The position numbers were made by a program, and so were the translations under genes. Source: Primulina eburnea (Eukaryota; Streptophyta; Magnoliopsida; Lamiales; Gesneriaceae). From it: 64,000 nucleotides of DNA. This document shows, one piece after another, positions 26,612 to 37,537 of the stretch (position 1 is the first letter of the stretch; every line of letters begins with the position of its first letter). The notes below the pieces were generated by a model. The model saw nothing but the letters and a program-made list of their open reading frames with translations. It was not told the origin of the DNA and ran no database searches. The stretch is from the NCBI RefSeq assembly GCF_022965805.1, contig NC_133103.1, positions 46,022,047 to 46,086,046 on the forward strand. Reading direction: 5' to 3'.

Positions 26612-27075
26612 GCTGGTCATGGGCCGTAGGTTGGTCCAGCATGGATCGTAGCCCATGCTTATGTACCGTCACTCATTGAATATTCTACGTCTGAAAGTGG
26701 TATCTTTCGCCTCCCCCAACCCTTCAACCCAAGACCTTCAGGTTTAAATACATAGATTCTTAAAGTGCTGAAAGAAACCACTTTCCAAGGATTGTTGAAT
26801 ATTCTATGAGTGACGGTGCATGGACATGGGCTACGACCTATGCTGGACCAACCTACGGCCCATGACCAGCAGTGATACATGGTCATAAATCAATCGGTAC
26901 CATCACTTTAAGAATCTTTGTACTTAAGCCTGGAGGTCATGGGTTCAAGTGTTGGGGAGGCGAAAGAAACCACTTTCTAAGGGTGTAATATTCTATGAGT
27001 GACGGTGCATGGACATGGACGACTACCCGTGCTGGAACAACTTACGACTCATTACCAATAGTAGTGCATGGACAT
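26612..27075. repeat. Cluster of inverted and direct repeats
   Basis: A 74-base arm (26612-26685) is repeated inverted at 26797-26870 with about seven mismatches. The inner part of the left arm (to about 26775) is again found inverted at about 26903-27075, which lies in direct orientation to the right arm. Shared phrases are GAGTGACGGTGCATGGACAT and GGGAGGCGAAAGA. No protein is encoded. A short GGTTCAAGTGTTGG near 26942 looks a little like a pol III B box, but that is weak. It may be a small palindromic transposon with a partial second copy. Confidence 0.6.
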
Positions 27076-28447
27076 CAGCTGAATCTCATGTTGGGCAAGC
27101 CTATGACCATGGTCGTTACAGTTATCATATTATTATTTTAGTTAAAAAACAATAAAATATTATAAATATCATTAATGATAATATTATTAATTATTATATA
27201 ATATTTTAAAAATAACTATTGTATTATTTTTTATAATGTTATGTCCTTTTTTATAATAATCATCGTACATGATGCCTCTAGAGCGCTCTCCCTCCATCGT
27301 GATATCTCGGGCATTGTCCTACTCGAGCCCCCTCACGACGTAGCACATCAAGCATACTTCTTCCAATAAGCCTCACTTGGAACCTCGATAAGCTGAGTCG
27401 ACTCGACTTCCAGTCATCAGTTTGGCCTCCGGCTATCCTCCGTCGCGAATTGGCTCAGGCCATCACTTCAAATATACGGGTTCGGCCAATTTTAGGACAA
27501 TCAAATCTTTATTTATTAGCTATCTATTCATATCTACTTTATCTCTAATCACGTATTTTCATTCCTTAAAAATGTAACTTTGATCTACATAGCAATTTTC
27601 TCCGTAGATTCGGTATGAGCTTCTTACATCATAACACTATATCATCTTATTACACTCAGCTTCCAATATTTCTGACAGCAACTCTCTTTGACACCATGGT
27701 ATCATTTTCCAAGCCTTCCCAGTTCCCACGATGAATTACACTATTATTAATTCAAAGGGAAAGGGACCAAATTCTTTTACAAAATCTATTACTATGTTAT
27801 TAATGATCATTGTCCATTTACAATTATTTATGGCAATCGGACAATATATGACTTTTCGAACAAAACATTTACCATATATATAATCTCACGCTTATCAACA
27901 AAAACAGCCACCCATGAAAAACTAGAAGGCAAAAATTCATTCACTTTTGTATGAATCAAAAGGATCATAAATATTCCAAGAATTAGAAAGAATCAGTCAA
28001 GAAATGCCTTTAAATGCAGTAACTCTCTACAATGTTATGTGAGAACACATTTGTTTGACAAATTTGAATCTTTTAGTTATTTTTTTAGTCTTATGAAAAA
28101 TATCTAATCCTCCCGCAACATAAAACGTAGTCCATATGAAGTTCTTAAATCCAGGCAGAAAATGATTCTTTGAAGACAAGGTAAAACACATATGAAGTTC
28201 TTCAATCCAAATCCACTTTATCTCAAATATGCAATTTCAGTAATAATTGTTGTGGATTTCAAATACGCCTAAGATACGTGTCACTTGAAATTCATTTTCC
28301 AAATCAAATCTGTCGCCAAATCAAATCCTCTCATCCAACCGCAACCTAAAACTATTTGTACAATCAAACTATACCCATGTGTGATAGTTGTTGAGTTACA
28401 TTCCAGTGCTATATTTAATTATGTGCAGACAGTTTTTAGTTAGAAAG
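27076..28447. other. 3' flank of the phosphatase gene, no feature seen
   Basis: AT-rich sequence (very AT-rich at 27120-27260) without a supported gene. The part next to 28447 must hold the 3' untranslated region and poly(A) site of the phosphatase, but I cannot place their ends. Confidence 0.4.
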
Positions 28448-31400
28448 CTACATGTCATAATTTTTCATACAATGTTTAATCACCTTCTGGTCGACTAAAC
28501 ATTTATCTGGTTGCCTGACGATGTAAATTTGGTCTCCAAATTTGTTGTACATGTCTTGATTCCGGTACCATGTCCACAGGGCGTGTGTCTCATTCTTCAC
28601 CTGCAATCAAAACATCTAAGACATGCGGCTTTCCTTTCCTTTTTCGAACTAAATCATACCACTGAGTATAGCATTCAAGTTGCTGGATTTTAACATGGTA
28701 CTAAGATAACACAAATTACGTGGTTGGCCGCTCTTAAGATCTACATCTAAGAGACGTATATCCTCCAGACTGAAACTTATTTTTATCTCTTGATATAAAT
28801 TATAATAATAACTACAAATATATAAGGTATCCAAAATTTTAAATTGCACTAAAGGATGCATGAATGCAAATAAGTGAAGGGTTTTTAATGATTCCAGACA
28901 TAGATGTTTTTACTTCAAGGAATCTATATGGTGTATATATCACTGAATATGACATTCGGCCGTCGCAGGCAGGGATTCAAAACAACTAGATCTGAATAGA
29001 GTATAACTATGCATAAATAGGGATATACTGATTTTTTACCAACAAACATCCCTGTAAGAAGGTTGGTAGGAAGTTACATTTAAATGAAACATATATAAAA
29101 ACTATTATTATTGTAGTCAAGGTTAAGGCCTGTGTCAATGCTAGGATCTACCTCTTACACAATACTATACAACAAACACATTGCTGAACTTGAAACTGTA
29201 TATGTTACTCTATATCTCACCCGAACTATCTAATGGATAGTACTCAAATTTTTACTCGTAATTTTTTTTGGCAGATGCTCATGAGCGTAAGAAATGAGGT
29301 GAGGGAACAAATACCTCAAGAATGCCATGGCCAAAGCTAGTTTCCCTGTATGCGCTATATTCAGGTTGTCGATCCCAACAGAAATTACCAGCTGCTGGTC
29401 CTGATGTAAAATTGTGCGCACAAAATCCACCCATAAATTGGTCAGGCGTGGTGGACGATTCTGGACAGTTTCCTGGCTCATCAGCATGCTTGATTGACAT
29501 TTTCTCTCGATTTCCTCCATCGCCGATCACTATATAGATTGGACCGCAAGGATCCAGAGTATAGTTATATACTCTATTTGACCTCTCATAGGCATGAACC
29601 TGAATATTTTCACATATTTTACCATTCCAAAATTATAATGAAATGGAAAGAGAAAAAATTATGGCAAGTTGGCAATATATATCGACAATGGCATGCGCTA
29701 AAGTTTTGGCAATGGTAATAACAAGGTCCTTGAAGGAACTTGATTTGTTTTCATGTCCATGAATGTAGTGAATTGATAAAGAAGTTCATGGAAAAGTCCA
29801 TGGTTTTTCATGAGATATTAACAGGTCATAGCATCTACATACCAACTTAGCATATCCTAGAAAGAAACAAGTGTTCGAAAACATAGAGAAGTTAAAAAAA
29901 ATAAACACTTACATGTCCATTAAAGACTATGTCCACTCCATACTCATACAACAAACCTTCCATCGCTACCTTCATACATTCAGCTTCTCGGTAGTGAGCC
30001 GCGTATGTGGCATACCAGGGTGGATGCCAAGTAGCTATCAACCATGGAGTAACATCTCGGTTAACACTCTCTAGATCTTTGTGCAACCATTTATATTGAT
30101 CATCTGCAGTCAAGACGTTACAGAAAAAGTCCAGCCAGGTACATTAACCAAACTTGAACAAATGTTTCACTTTCAAGGTGACCATGTTAGGTTTGTTCAT
30201 ATACCTGATTTATTATAAGCAACATATGCCCCAAGGACTATAAAATGTATGCCCCCTGCATCAAATGAATAGTAGAATGGGGAAGAAAATCTACTTTCTT
30301 TTGATGGGAATGCAAATCTAGAGATATAGGATGCAAACGTCTGATTTTTAGCTTGTTCTTCAATTTCGTGGTTGCCTTGTACCATCATAATTGGAACTTT
30401 AGACACCAAAGGCTTCATAAATCTGAAAAATCATGGAGCTATAACTCATTGATTGCTTCCACAGTCGTGAACATGTTCAAAGGAGGACATATGCCAAAAA
30501 AAAGGTAGTGTCACACAAATCATAGAGATTTTGGAAAGAAAAGCTAGAGGAATCTCATGTACACAAGAAAATTTCTCGTTTACATAACTCAAGTTACAAT
30601 CATCAGGTGGAGGTAAAGAAAAAACAGTAGAAAGCTGTAATTTTAGACAAACTTTAATAAACTCACATAAGAGACACAGACCAAGCCTACAGTGTTAGGG
30701 CCCTGCAAACAATACGCACCCCAATGGCATCCCTAGAGATACGTTTTACCTGAAGAAATTGAAGAATCTAATTGTACTCAAATGTCAGTCGAAGTACGTC
30801 TTTGAATCCAAGTGGGCCATCACTAATTGCTTCCTAGTAACAACATCACAACTAATAAAGATTAACTTAAAGAGAGATGCAGAATACGAGTCATCACCTC
30901 CCCCAATAATCCCACCGAGGTTGATAAGTCTCGTGTATTGGAGTATCGGAAAACGAGCAAGAATAGCAATCAGAACTAGTCCCATTGGTAAGATACAAAT
31001 TAGCATAACATACATCTCCAACTAACAGAATTAGATCAGGATTATTGCTCCTCAAATGGTCGATAGTCGAAGTGGTGTTGTACGTGAGACCTAAGTCTCC
31101 AACCAAAGCTATCCTACTCGGATAACTCCTAGGACCAGAAACCGGCATTGTCTTAAACGAGTGTATAGCACTCATTAACTGTTTTGAAGGATCTCCACAC
31201 CGATAATAATATAGAGTGTTCGGTTCCAGACCTGCAGAAGATGTTACATACACCATCTATTTGAGTAGAACCACATGCTTCTATCTATATAATTTGGCAT
31301 TGCGAAGATTCAAAAAAACATAATGGATTTGCCTAAACAAAAAGATCTCGGATACGCGAAAATCTCTTCGAATACCTGTAAGACGTACATGATGAATAAT

Positions 31401-31973
31401 TCCCGAAGTGTAATTTTCGAGGCCCTCGAAAGGATAGAGCTGGCTGTACACAAGAGATTCTCCAGTAGCTTTGTGAATCATAGGAAATCTCAACTTGCCA
31501 TAATGAACAACACTTGCAATGGTTTTCGGATCCAACGGTTTTATATTTCCACCCATTTGGAATTCCCCTGCACCAAGAAATGCCCCTTCTAGATCAGCAA
31601 ACTACGTTCCGAGCATAACACAGAATCTCATAACAAATTAGAAGGCATAAAATTTTTAGAATCGGCCACAGTATGATTGAATCGAAGCAAATCCCAATAG
31701 ATTCTTGAAAAAAAAACCTGTTATCCATGAAATCCAGATAGAATCATGACTGGAAGAAAGGGAGACTGAAATTTGCTCGGGCTCAAACCCTTTGACATCC
31801 CTCTTCACTCTGGGATCAGTGTCAGGTAAATCAATTGCATGACCCCTAAAACTCTCATCCAACGGAACAGTTACGGGCTTAAAGGGTCCTTGTAAAGTTG
31901 TCGGAATATCACCAAATACTCGGAATAAATTTAGTAAAAGGAAACTGAACACTGCTACCACTTCAAGAACCAT
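28448..31973 (-). CDS. PAP15: Purple acid phosphatase, PAP15/phytase-type, seven exons
   Basis: Exons (minus strand, in order): 31973-31718, 31567-31376, 31231-30898, 30422-30205, 30103-29913, 29599-29315, 28600-28448. All introns are GT-AG, and the joined frame is open for 542 codons. The enzyme is a secreted or vacuolar metallophosphatase that releases phosphate from esters; members of this type include phytases. A hydrophobic N-terminus (about residues 1-21) looks like a signal peptide. An N-terminal fibronectin-like domain contains WISWITGEFQ (across exons 1-2). All metal-ligand motifs are present: GDLG (Asp195), GDVCY (Asp222, Tyr225), GNHE (Asn278), ATWH (His360) and GHVH (His397, His399, split by intron 5). 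Length and the IPTTLQGPF / DLPDTDPRV start fit Arabidopsis PAP15 (about 530 residues) best; PAP23-type is the alternative. It is the only intact host gene here, set among transposons. Confidence 0.93.
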
Positions 31974-32024
31974 AATTTCAAGAAACCCAGGAAACTGAAC
32001 AGTGGAAACAATTTGAGGTGCTTT

Positions 32025-32072
32025 TCAAGAACCCTTTATCAAATCCTCAGGTGGCGAATTGAAAATCCCCAT
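32025..32072 (-). other. Possible upstream ORF (15 codons) of the phosphatase
   Basis: An ATG at 32072 opens MGIFNSPPEDLIKGS and stops 51 bases before the phosphatase ATG. It matters only if transcription starts above 32072, which the sequence does not show. Confidence 0.25.
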
Positions 32073-32114
32073 GGCATCGGATTGACGATATGACGTAGGA
32101 TACTTGAGAGTGGA

Positions 32115-32122
32115 GAATATAC
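32115..32122 (-). promoter_or_regulatory. P1BS-like site (GNATATNC) upstream of the phosphatase
   Basis: GAATATAC lies 142 bases upstream of the phosphatase ATG. P1BS (GNATATNC) is the known binding site of PHR1-type factors that switch on phosphate-starvation genes, a class that includes many purple acid phosphatases. One 8-base match with two free positions can occur by chance in AT-rich DNA. Confidence 0.4.
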
Positions 32123-32562
32123 TCCACTGATTCCCTTTGGATCCTCCATCAAAATTGAAATCTGCGTGTAGTCATGATTGAAACTATGAATTAATTTTAA
32201 GTTTTTTTTTTTTTTTTTTTGAAAGGATAATTTTAAGTTTTTACAATCTTGAAATATATAGAGAACATAATTTTTTTTTTATGTAAATCAAATTGAAGTA
32301 TTTAACCACTATTATTTTTTTTCAATAAAAAAAAATTAAATATTCACCTTAAAAGATACAAATAAATGCAAATAGAAATATCAATTAACAAACAAATTAT
32401 GATTAACAAAATACACAAAAAAAAATTCATGAAAGATCGTCTAACCGATTAATTTTGTAAGACAGCTATCCTACATCATTCTAAATATAGACCAGATCAA
32501 CACATATGAAAAAATTAATATGTGATATCGTCTCATATTATAATCTTCTCTGATTTGGACAA

Positions 32563-32719
32563 GGCAAAAACTTGTGTGAGACAGTCTCACAGGTCGTATT
32601 TTGTGAGACGGATCACTTATTTGAGTCATCCTGAAAATGTATTACTTTTTATTGTGAATATCAGTATGGTCGACCCGTCTCACAGATAAAGATTCGTGGA
32701 TCGTCTCACAAGAGACCTG
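32563..32719 (+). mobile_element. MITE-like element with 9-bp duplication TTTGGACAA
   Basis: A 157-bp non-coding element starts GGCAAAAACTTGTGTGAGAC and ends with CGTCTCACAAGAGACCTG. The subterminal parts are inverted (GTGAGAC / GTCTCAC). The 9-bp sequence TTTGGACAA flanks both sides (32554-32562, 32720-32728). A 9-bp duplication is typical of Mutator-like transposons. A longer relative lies at 33761. Confidence 0.75.
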
Positions 32720-32728
32720 TTTGGACAA

Positions 32729-33400
32729 CATGGTAGACGATAAAAATGCTAATTAAAACTTGCTGAATGTTTAGTTTAGACTGCTAGAAGCTTGCAAAAC
32801 CATTAGGGTGGTGATTTTTCTCAAGCTATCCGAGCTAAATGAGAGCCTGATGACTTACTTGAAGTCACCCGCCATCTTGCCAAGCTGATAGATCAATATT
32901 TTGAACCTTTACGAATAATAAATATAGACTAGTGGACAAGCTCATGTGTTGAGTATGCAACCTATACCATGAACATTATATATTCCATATGTATAACACA
33001 TTTTGTTTTAAAGTATTTAATTTAGTTATGAGCAAAAATAAATTGTTGTTATTCGTTTATTTGAATCGGATTTGACATATAAGTGATAGAATATAGTGAT
33101 AGAATACAGCGACGAATTCATCCTTTGTTTATATGAAAATTTTATTTTGTTTATTTGAGGTCTAATGTTGATATCTAAAGTTTTTTGTTTCAAGGTATAA
33201 GATTGATATCTTTTCTTTTAATTTCTGAAGTGAAGGGTTGACTTGATGGCTCGATATAAGGATCTGGATCATAAATTTTTGTTTTGGCATACTCATCTAA
33301 AGACAATCTCGATTTAGTACTTGTGTTAGAGGGTACTTGAACCCATACTCCATGTATAGAGCTTTATACTCGAAAAAACTCTTTTTTCGAGAAGTCAATT
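32729..33400. other. No feature seen
   Basis: AT-rich intergenic sequence between the first MITE-like element and the virus-derived region. No supported gene or repeat. Confidence 0.35.
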
Positions 33401-33440
33401 ATTTCTCAATAACTTGGAGGATAGACTTTTGCAATACAGA

Positions 33441-33623
33441 TCATAACCGAGAGTAAACATGCAAATAACCAGTAATGCGATTAGAGATATTATTCTTATC
33501 AACTTGTTGTAGCCTACCCGTAATTTCTGTATTTAGGGCAAGCTTATTGAAATTTTTTTGAAATATTTTAAGACGTTCCTTCAAATGCCTCTTCATGATG
33601 ACATCGACATTAATGTTGTCCAT
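33441..33623 (-). other. Short open frame in the virus-derived region, identity unclear
   Basis: A 60-codon frame rich in Lys and Asn lies downstream of the reverse transcriptase relic on the same strand. It could be a further piece of the caulimovirid insert, but I see no motif to prove it. Confidence 0.2.
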
Positions 33624-33760
33624 CTCTTATTAGAAAATCTACAAGAATATTTTCATGAGATAAAATAATAATAACATTAAAAAATATAATTTTGACATAA
33701 AACTTTCTATCTTAATAATCTAGTCTTCTCGATTTTAGATTTAATTATACTTTTAAAGAT

Positions 33761-33942
33761 GGCAAAAACTTGTGTGAGACGGTCTCACGGATCATATTTG
33801 TGAGACGGATCTCTTATTTGGGTCACCCATGAAAAAGTATTACTTTTTATGCTAAGAGTATTACTTTTTATTGTGAATATGGGTAGGGTTGACCCGTCTT
33901 ACGGATTATGACCCGTGAGACGGTCTCACATGAGACTCACTC
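33761..33942 (+). mobile_element. Second MITE-like element of the same family (182 bp)
   Basis: Starts with the same GGCAAAAACTTGTGTGAGAC and ends GTGAGACGGTCTCACATGAG followed by ACTCACTC. It contains a TATTACTTTTTATG stretch followed by a second TATTACTTTTTATTG copy; the first element has only one. Flanks are TTTAAAGAT and TTTAAATAA, a partly decayed 9-bp duplication. It sits inside or beside the virus-derived remains. Confidence 0.65.
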
Positions 33943-33989
33943 TTTAAATAAAACTTTAGCTTTTGTATTATCAAATTTAAAAGTAAATT

Positions 33990-34679
33990 TATTAGCAAAT
34001 AGAAATAATGATCATTTTTCGAAAGCTATTCTTGCATCATAAAATTATTTTTTCGTTGATGTGTCATTGTATAGCTTATTGGAAAATTTTGTACCTTTTA
34101 CACAATATGTTCTTGAAGAATTATTCTGAACTCGTCTATTTATATTCTAAGGTATTCAATTTTCTTTGTAGATATGATTGTCTTCTTTTCAGATATGACA
34201 AATCATTCTTGTTTACAAATTTTAGATAAAATTTATAAATGTTTGACATGTTCATCCATATTATTAGATGCAATTAAAATATCATCAATATAAACAAACA
34301 CAAACTCAAGATAAAATAGATTATCCATCTTTCTTTGAAATATCTAAGGTTCATTAATCAATATCATTGGTAATATTTCCCTAATATAATGACCTTGTGG
34401 TGTTGATAAAGTCGTGAATTTATTGTTTTTTTCTTTCATCTGAATCTGGTAGAATACACACTTACAATCAAATTTAGAGAACATCTTAATGCTGTGTATA
34501 TAACTAATTAAATTATCTATATTAGGTATAAAATACACATGAAACTTCAGAATTTTATTAATTTCTTGATAATTTTTTACTAACATGAGTTTATTTCTTT
34601 TGATCTTACAATAATTTACTACCAAAAAACATAGACTGTTATATGGTGATATTCTTGTTTTGATTAAGCCAAGATCCAA
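33990..34679 (-). pseudogene. Endogenous caulimovirid reverse transcriptase remnant
   Basis: The minus-strand frame at 34344-34679 reads like the finger and palm part of a plant pararetrovirus reverse transcriptase (motifs FSKFDCK, FYQIQMKE, STPQGHY). A frame change later, the catalytic YIDDILIASNN is read at about 34260-34292. Thumb-like sequence with in-frame stops follows to about 33990. FDCK together with PQGHY points to Caulimoviridae and away from gypsy elements. Stop codons and frameshifts make it non-functional. It belongs to a long decayed insert running to about 40.4 kb, in the usual order movement protein, coat, protease, reverse transcriptase. Confidence 0.75.
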
Positions 34680-35339
34680 ATGTTCCTAGATAATAATCTA
34701 TATATTCTTTCGATCAATTATGTTCATTGGAATATGTTTGCATCTATCAAACTAATATTTCTCCTCTTTCTTAATTTTAAGGCTGGTCTGGAGTTTATTC
34801 CTTTTTCATCATGCCAAATGATTTTCAGTGTAGTTTTCTTCGATCATTCTCTTACATATTCTAAGAATTTTTTTATTTGAACTCTACATTTTTTTGGTTT
34901 AAAGGTATCTTGGGGAATTAAACTTCCTACAATTGAAGGTTTTGATATGTTCTTATTTTGATCAATGTTTTTCAAAATCTTCTAGAATATTTCAATTTTA
35001 GGTGTAGAAATTTTCCTTCATGACCACATTTGTTGTGAAACTATATTCACATTTTTCTTTAAAATGTTCCTCTTAGTCACTATGACTTTTTGATCATATG
35101 GTATTCTGCACACTAATCTTCTAATCTCATTTTCTTGTGTATATGATTTTAAACTTTGTAAAAAATTGTTTTTTTAAAACAAAATTCTGCTCATGTATCA
35201 TAAAAGTAAATCAGTTGTATTTTCACCTTGTACCAAGACATTTTCCTACACCTCTAATTAGTATTTCTTATTTTTTAAATTCTTTAACATAAGATTAAGA
35301 TTCATTTTGAAAAATCTCGTCAACTTTTTGAAATAATTA

Positions 35340-35425
35340 TTCATCCCATTCTTTTGGAAAAACTTCTCACTTTGAAGTACAAATTCCAGCTCCTGAATCA
35401 ATATATGCAGCAAAATATTATACTT
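35340..35425 (-). pseudogene. Caulimovirid aspartic protease remnant
   Basis: A short minus-strand frame reads AAYIDSGAGICTSK and then stops. DSGA with a following ICTSK fits the active site of a pararetroviral aspartic protease, and it lies upstream of the reverse transcriptase as expected. The surrounding frames are broken. Confidence 0.55.
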
Positions 35426-36982
35426 TACATGGTTTATATAACATCTCCACTATGACATATATTACATAGAGGGATGGAGAAAATTGCGGAAAATCGAACA
35501 ATTATACATCGGCAATAGACTTGTGGTCAGTGAATTTTAATTCCACACTCGATCATCTGCCATGAATTTCATTCCGTTTTTGAGTCGTTTCCAAGGTTTG
35601 TATTCCTCGAGAAATTATAGTCCAATAATCAATTGATCATTTTTTTTCCTGGAATTTCTATACAAACCTCCAATGGTTATCATCCATTAGTAGGTTTTTA
35701 CCATAGGTTGTTCCAAATAGTATATGATATTACAAAAAAAATTGATTTATTTTTCCTATAATATCAAATACTACTTCGACTTCTCTCAATAATTTTGGAT
35801 ATCTAAACTTTCCTATTGTTGCAAAGATTTTTTGGCGCCGATTGGGTTTCTCGGGCATGTGTTTTCACCCATATGTTACTCTCGATTCTATATACTTGGA
35901 AAGATAGTCTTTTTGGTTTCAATTTAAGACTTTGATTTTTTGTAGAATTGGGTTGTTTTAGATCTGGATATCTATATTTTGTATTAGAGGAAACTCGAAT
36001 TTTTTTAGATAAATTGTCTGAGTAACTTTCCCAAATATTTATGATATTTCAATAAACTCATTTTTAATAAAAAATTCTGAATGATGTGTACTAAACATAA
36101 TATATGAAACCTGATAGGTAATAGAATATGTTGGGGATCGATATAGAGTTTAGAGAGGTGGTGAATAAACTCGTTCCTTTGTTGGACGATTTTGCAAAGG
36201 GTGCTAGAATCCTGTTAGATATTATAGCTTATCTTGTTCGAATATTTAACCAGCCGATCACAATAATAAGTGCAGAAACGATCTGATGGTATGGGTGAAA
36301 GCATTAAAATAGTAGACTGTAGAACAGTGGTTGTTTCTGGAAGTTCGAAGATAAAATCTTCTACATCTCCCCTTCTTCTGTTTCTAGAAGATATCACTAA
36401 AAGACTTTGTTATTACAGTACAACACTTGTGCATACCCACTTCATTAGGGATTATCCTTCGCCTACTGAAACTCTTAGTTTCTAAACACGATGTAAATGA
36501 TTACAACAAAGTTATGGAAAAGACACTTTTCCAGATTACAAATACTTCTCAATAATATGTAGTAAAGTGTTTAGCTTGAAGAGATTACAAAACAGCAGCA
36601 GCACAATATGATCTCAAAAGATCGGATATTCAGAATAAAGCGTATGCTGCTTTTCTGTATGTTGAGCTTGAAGATAAGTAGTAGTTGATGATAGCTGAAA
36701 CTAGCGTTGGAATAATCGTTGCGTTGATAATGATAATAATGTTGTTTTCTGTGAGGCCGGGGCCGAAGAGGGCGGGGGGTGATCGCCGGTGCCATCAGTT
36801 GCATGGACAATGAGCGGCTCCTGGCAGGCTTCTAGGTGGAGAGAACATTAATGAACCGACCCACACAGGAATGAGAGGGATTCCGAGACTGTTCAATGTA
36901 ATGGACTGTACAGTTGAAGAGGGATTAAAAGATTTGATTTGTACTACTCATATCAAGAAGGTGCATCTTTTTTTCGGTAGCT

Positions 36983-37070
36983 CATCACATAAGAACTCTA
37001 AAGTTAAGCGTGCTTGACTTGGGGCAATTTTTGGGATGGGTGACCTCCTGGGAAGTTTCCCAGGGTGCGT
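36983..37070 (+). other. 5S rRNA-like segment in Cassandra LTR 1
   Basis: AAGTTAAGCGTGCTTG (box A) and GATGGGTGACCTCCTGGGAA (box C) match plant 5S rRNA. The bases between them, and the end of the gene, differ from true 5S. It is a 5S-derived pol III promoter module in an LTR and not a ribosomal RNA gene. Confidence 0.85.
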
Positions 37071-37449
37071 GTGAGTGAGGACATAAGCACGCTGGAAAGA
37101 CTCGTCTTGATACAGTGAGGACAGTCATCGAATCTGGGGCCTTACAAGTGGTATCAGAGCCGACCTCTCTTAGTAAAGTGTGGTTCGGGGACGAACCAAG
37201 CGGAAGCTGGTGGGCATGTGAGGTCGGGGCCGAAGAGGGCGGGGGGTGATCGCCGGTGCCATCAGTTGTACGAACAATGAGCGGCTCCTGGCAGGCTTCT
37301 AGGTGGAGGGAACATGAATGAACCGACCCACACGAGAATGAGAGGGATTCCGAGACTGTTCAATGTAATGGACTGTACAGTTGAAGAGGGCTTAAAAGAT
37401 TTGATTTGTACTACTCATATCAAGAAGGTGCATCTTCTTTTCGGTAGCT

Positions 37450-37537
37450 CATCACATAAGAACTCTAAAGTTAAGCGTGCTTGACTTGGGGAAATTTTGG
37501 GATGGGTGACCTCCTGGGAAGTTTCCCAGGGTGCGTG
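37450..37537 (+). other. 5S rRNA-like segment in Cassandra LTR 2
   Basis: Same module as in LTR 1, with both promoter boxes kept and one or two bases different between them. Confidence 0.85.

Noticed and set aside
27270..27490. GC-richer patch with short frames between the repeat cluster and the phosphatase
   Set aside because: No frame of useful length, no repeat partner in the window and no motif recognised.
34008..34229. A 73-codon plus-strand frame as a gene
   Set aside because: It is antisense to the caulimovirid reverse transcriptase remnant and only reflects AT-rich composition.
36983..37537. True 5S rRNA genes
   Set aside because: Only the promoter-bearing part resembles 5S, the intervening bases differ, and both copies lie in LTRs with a primer site between them.
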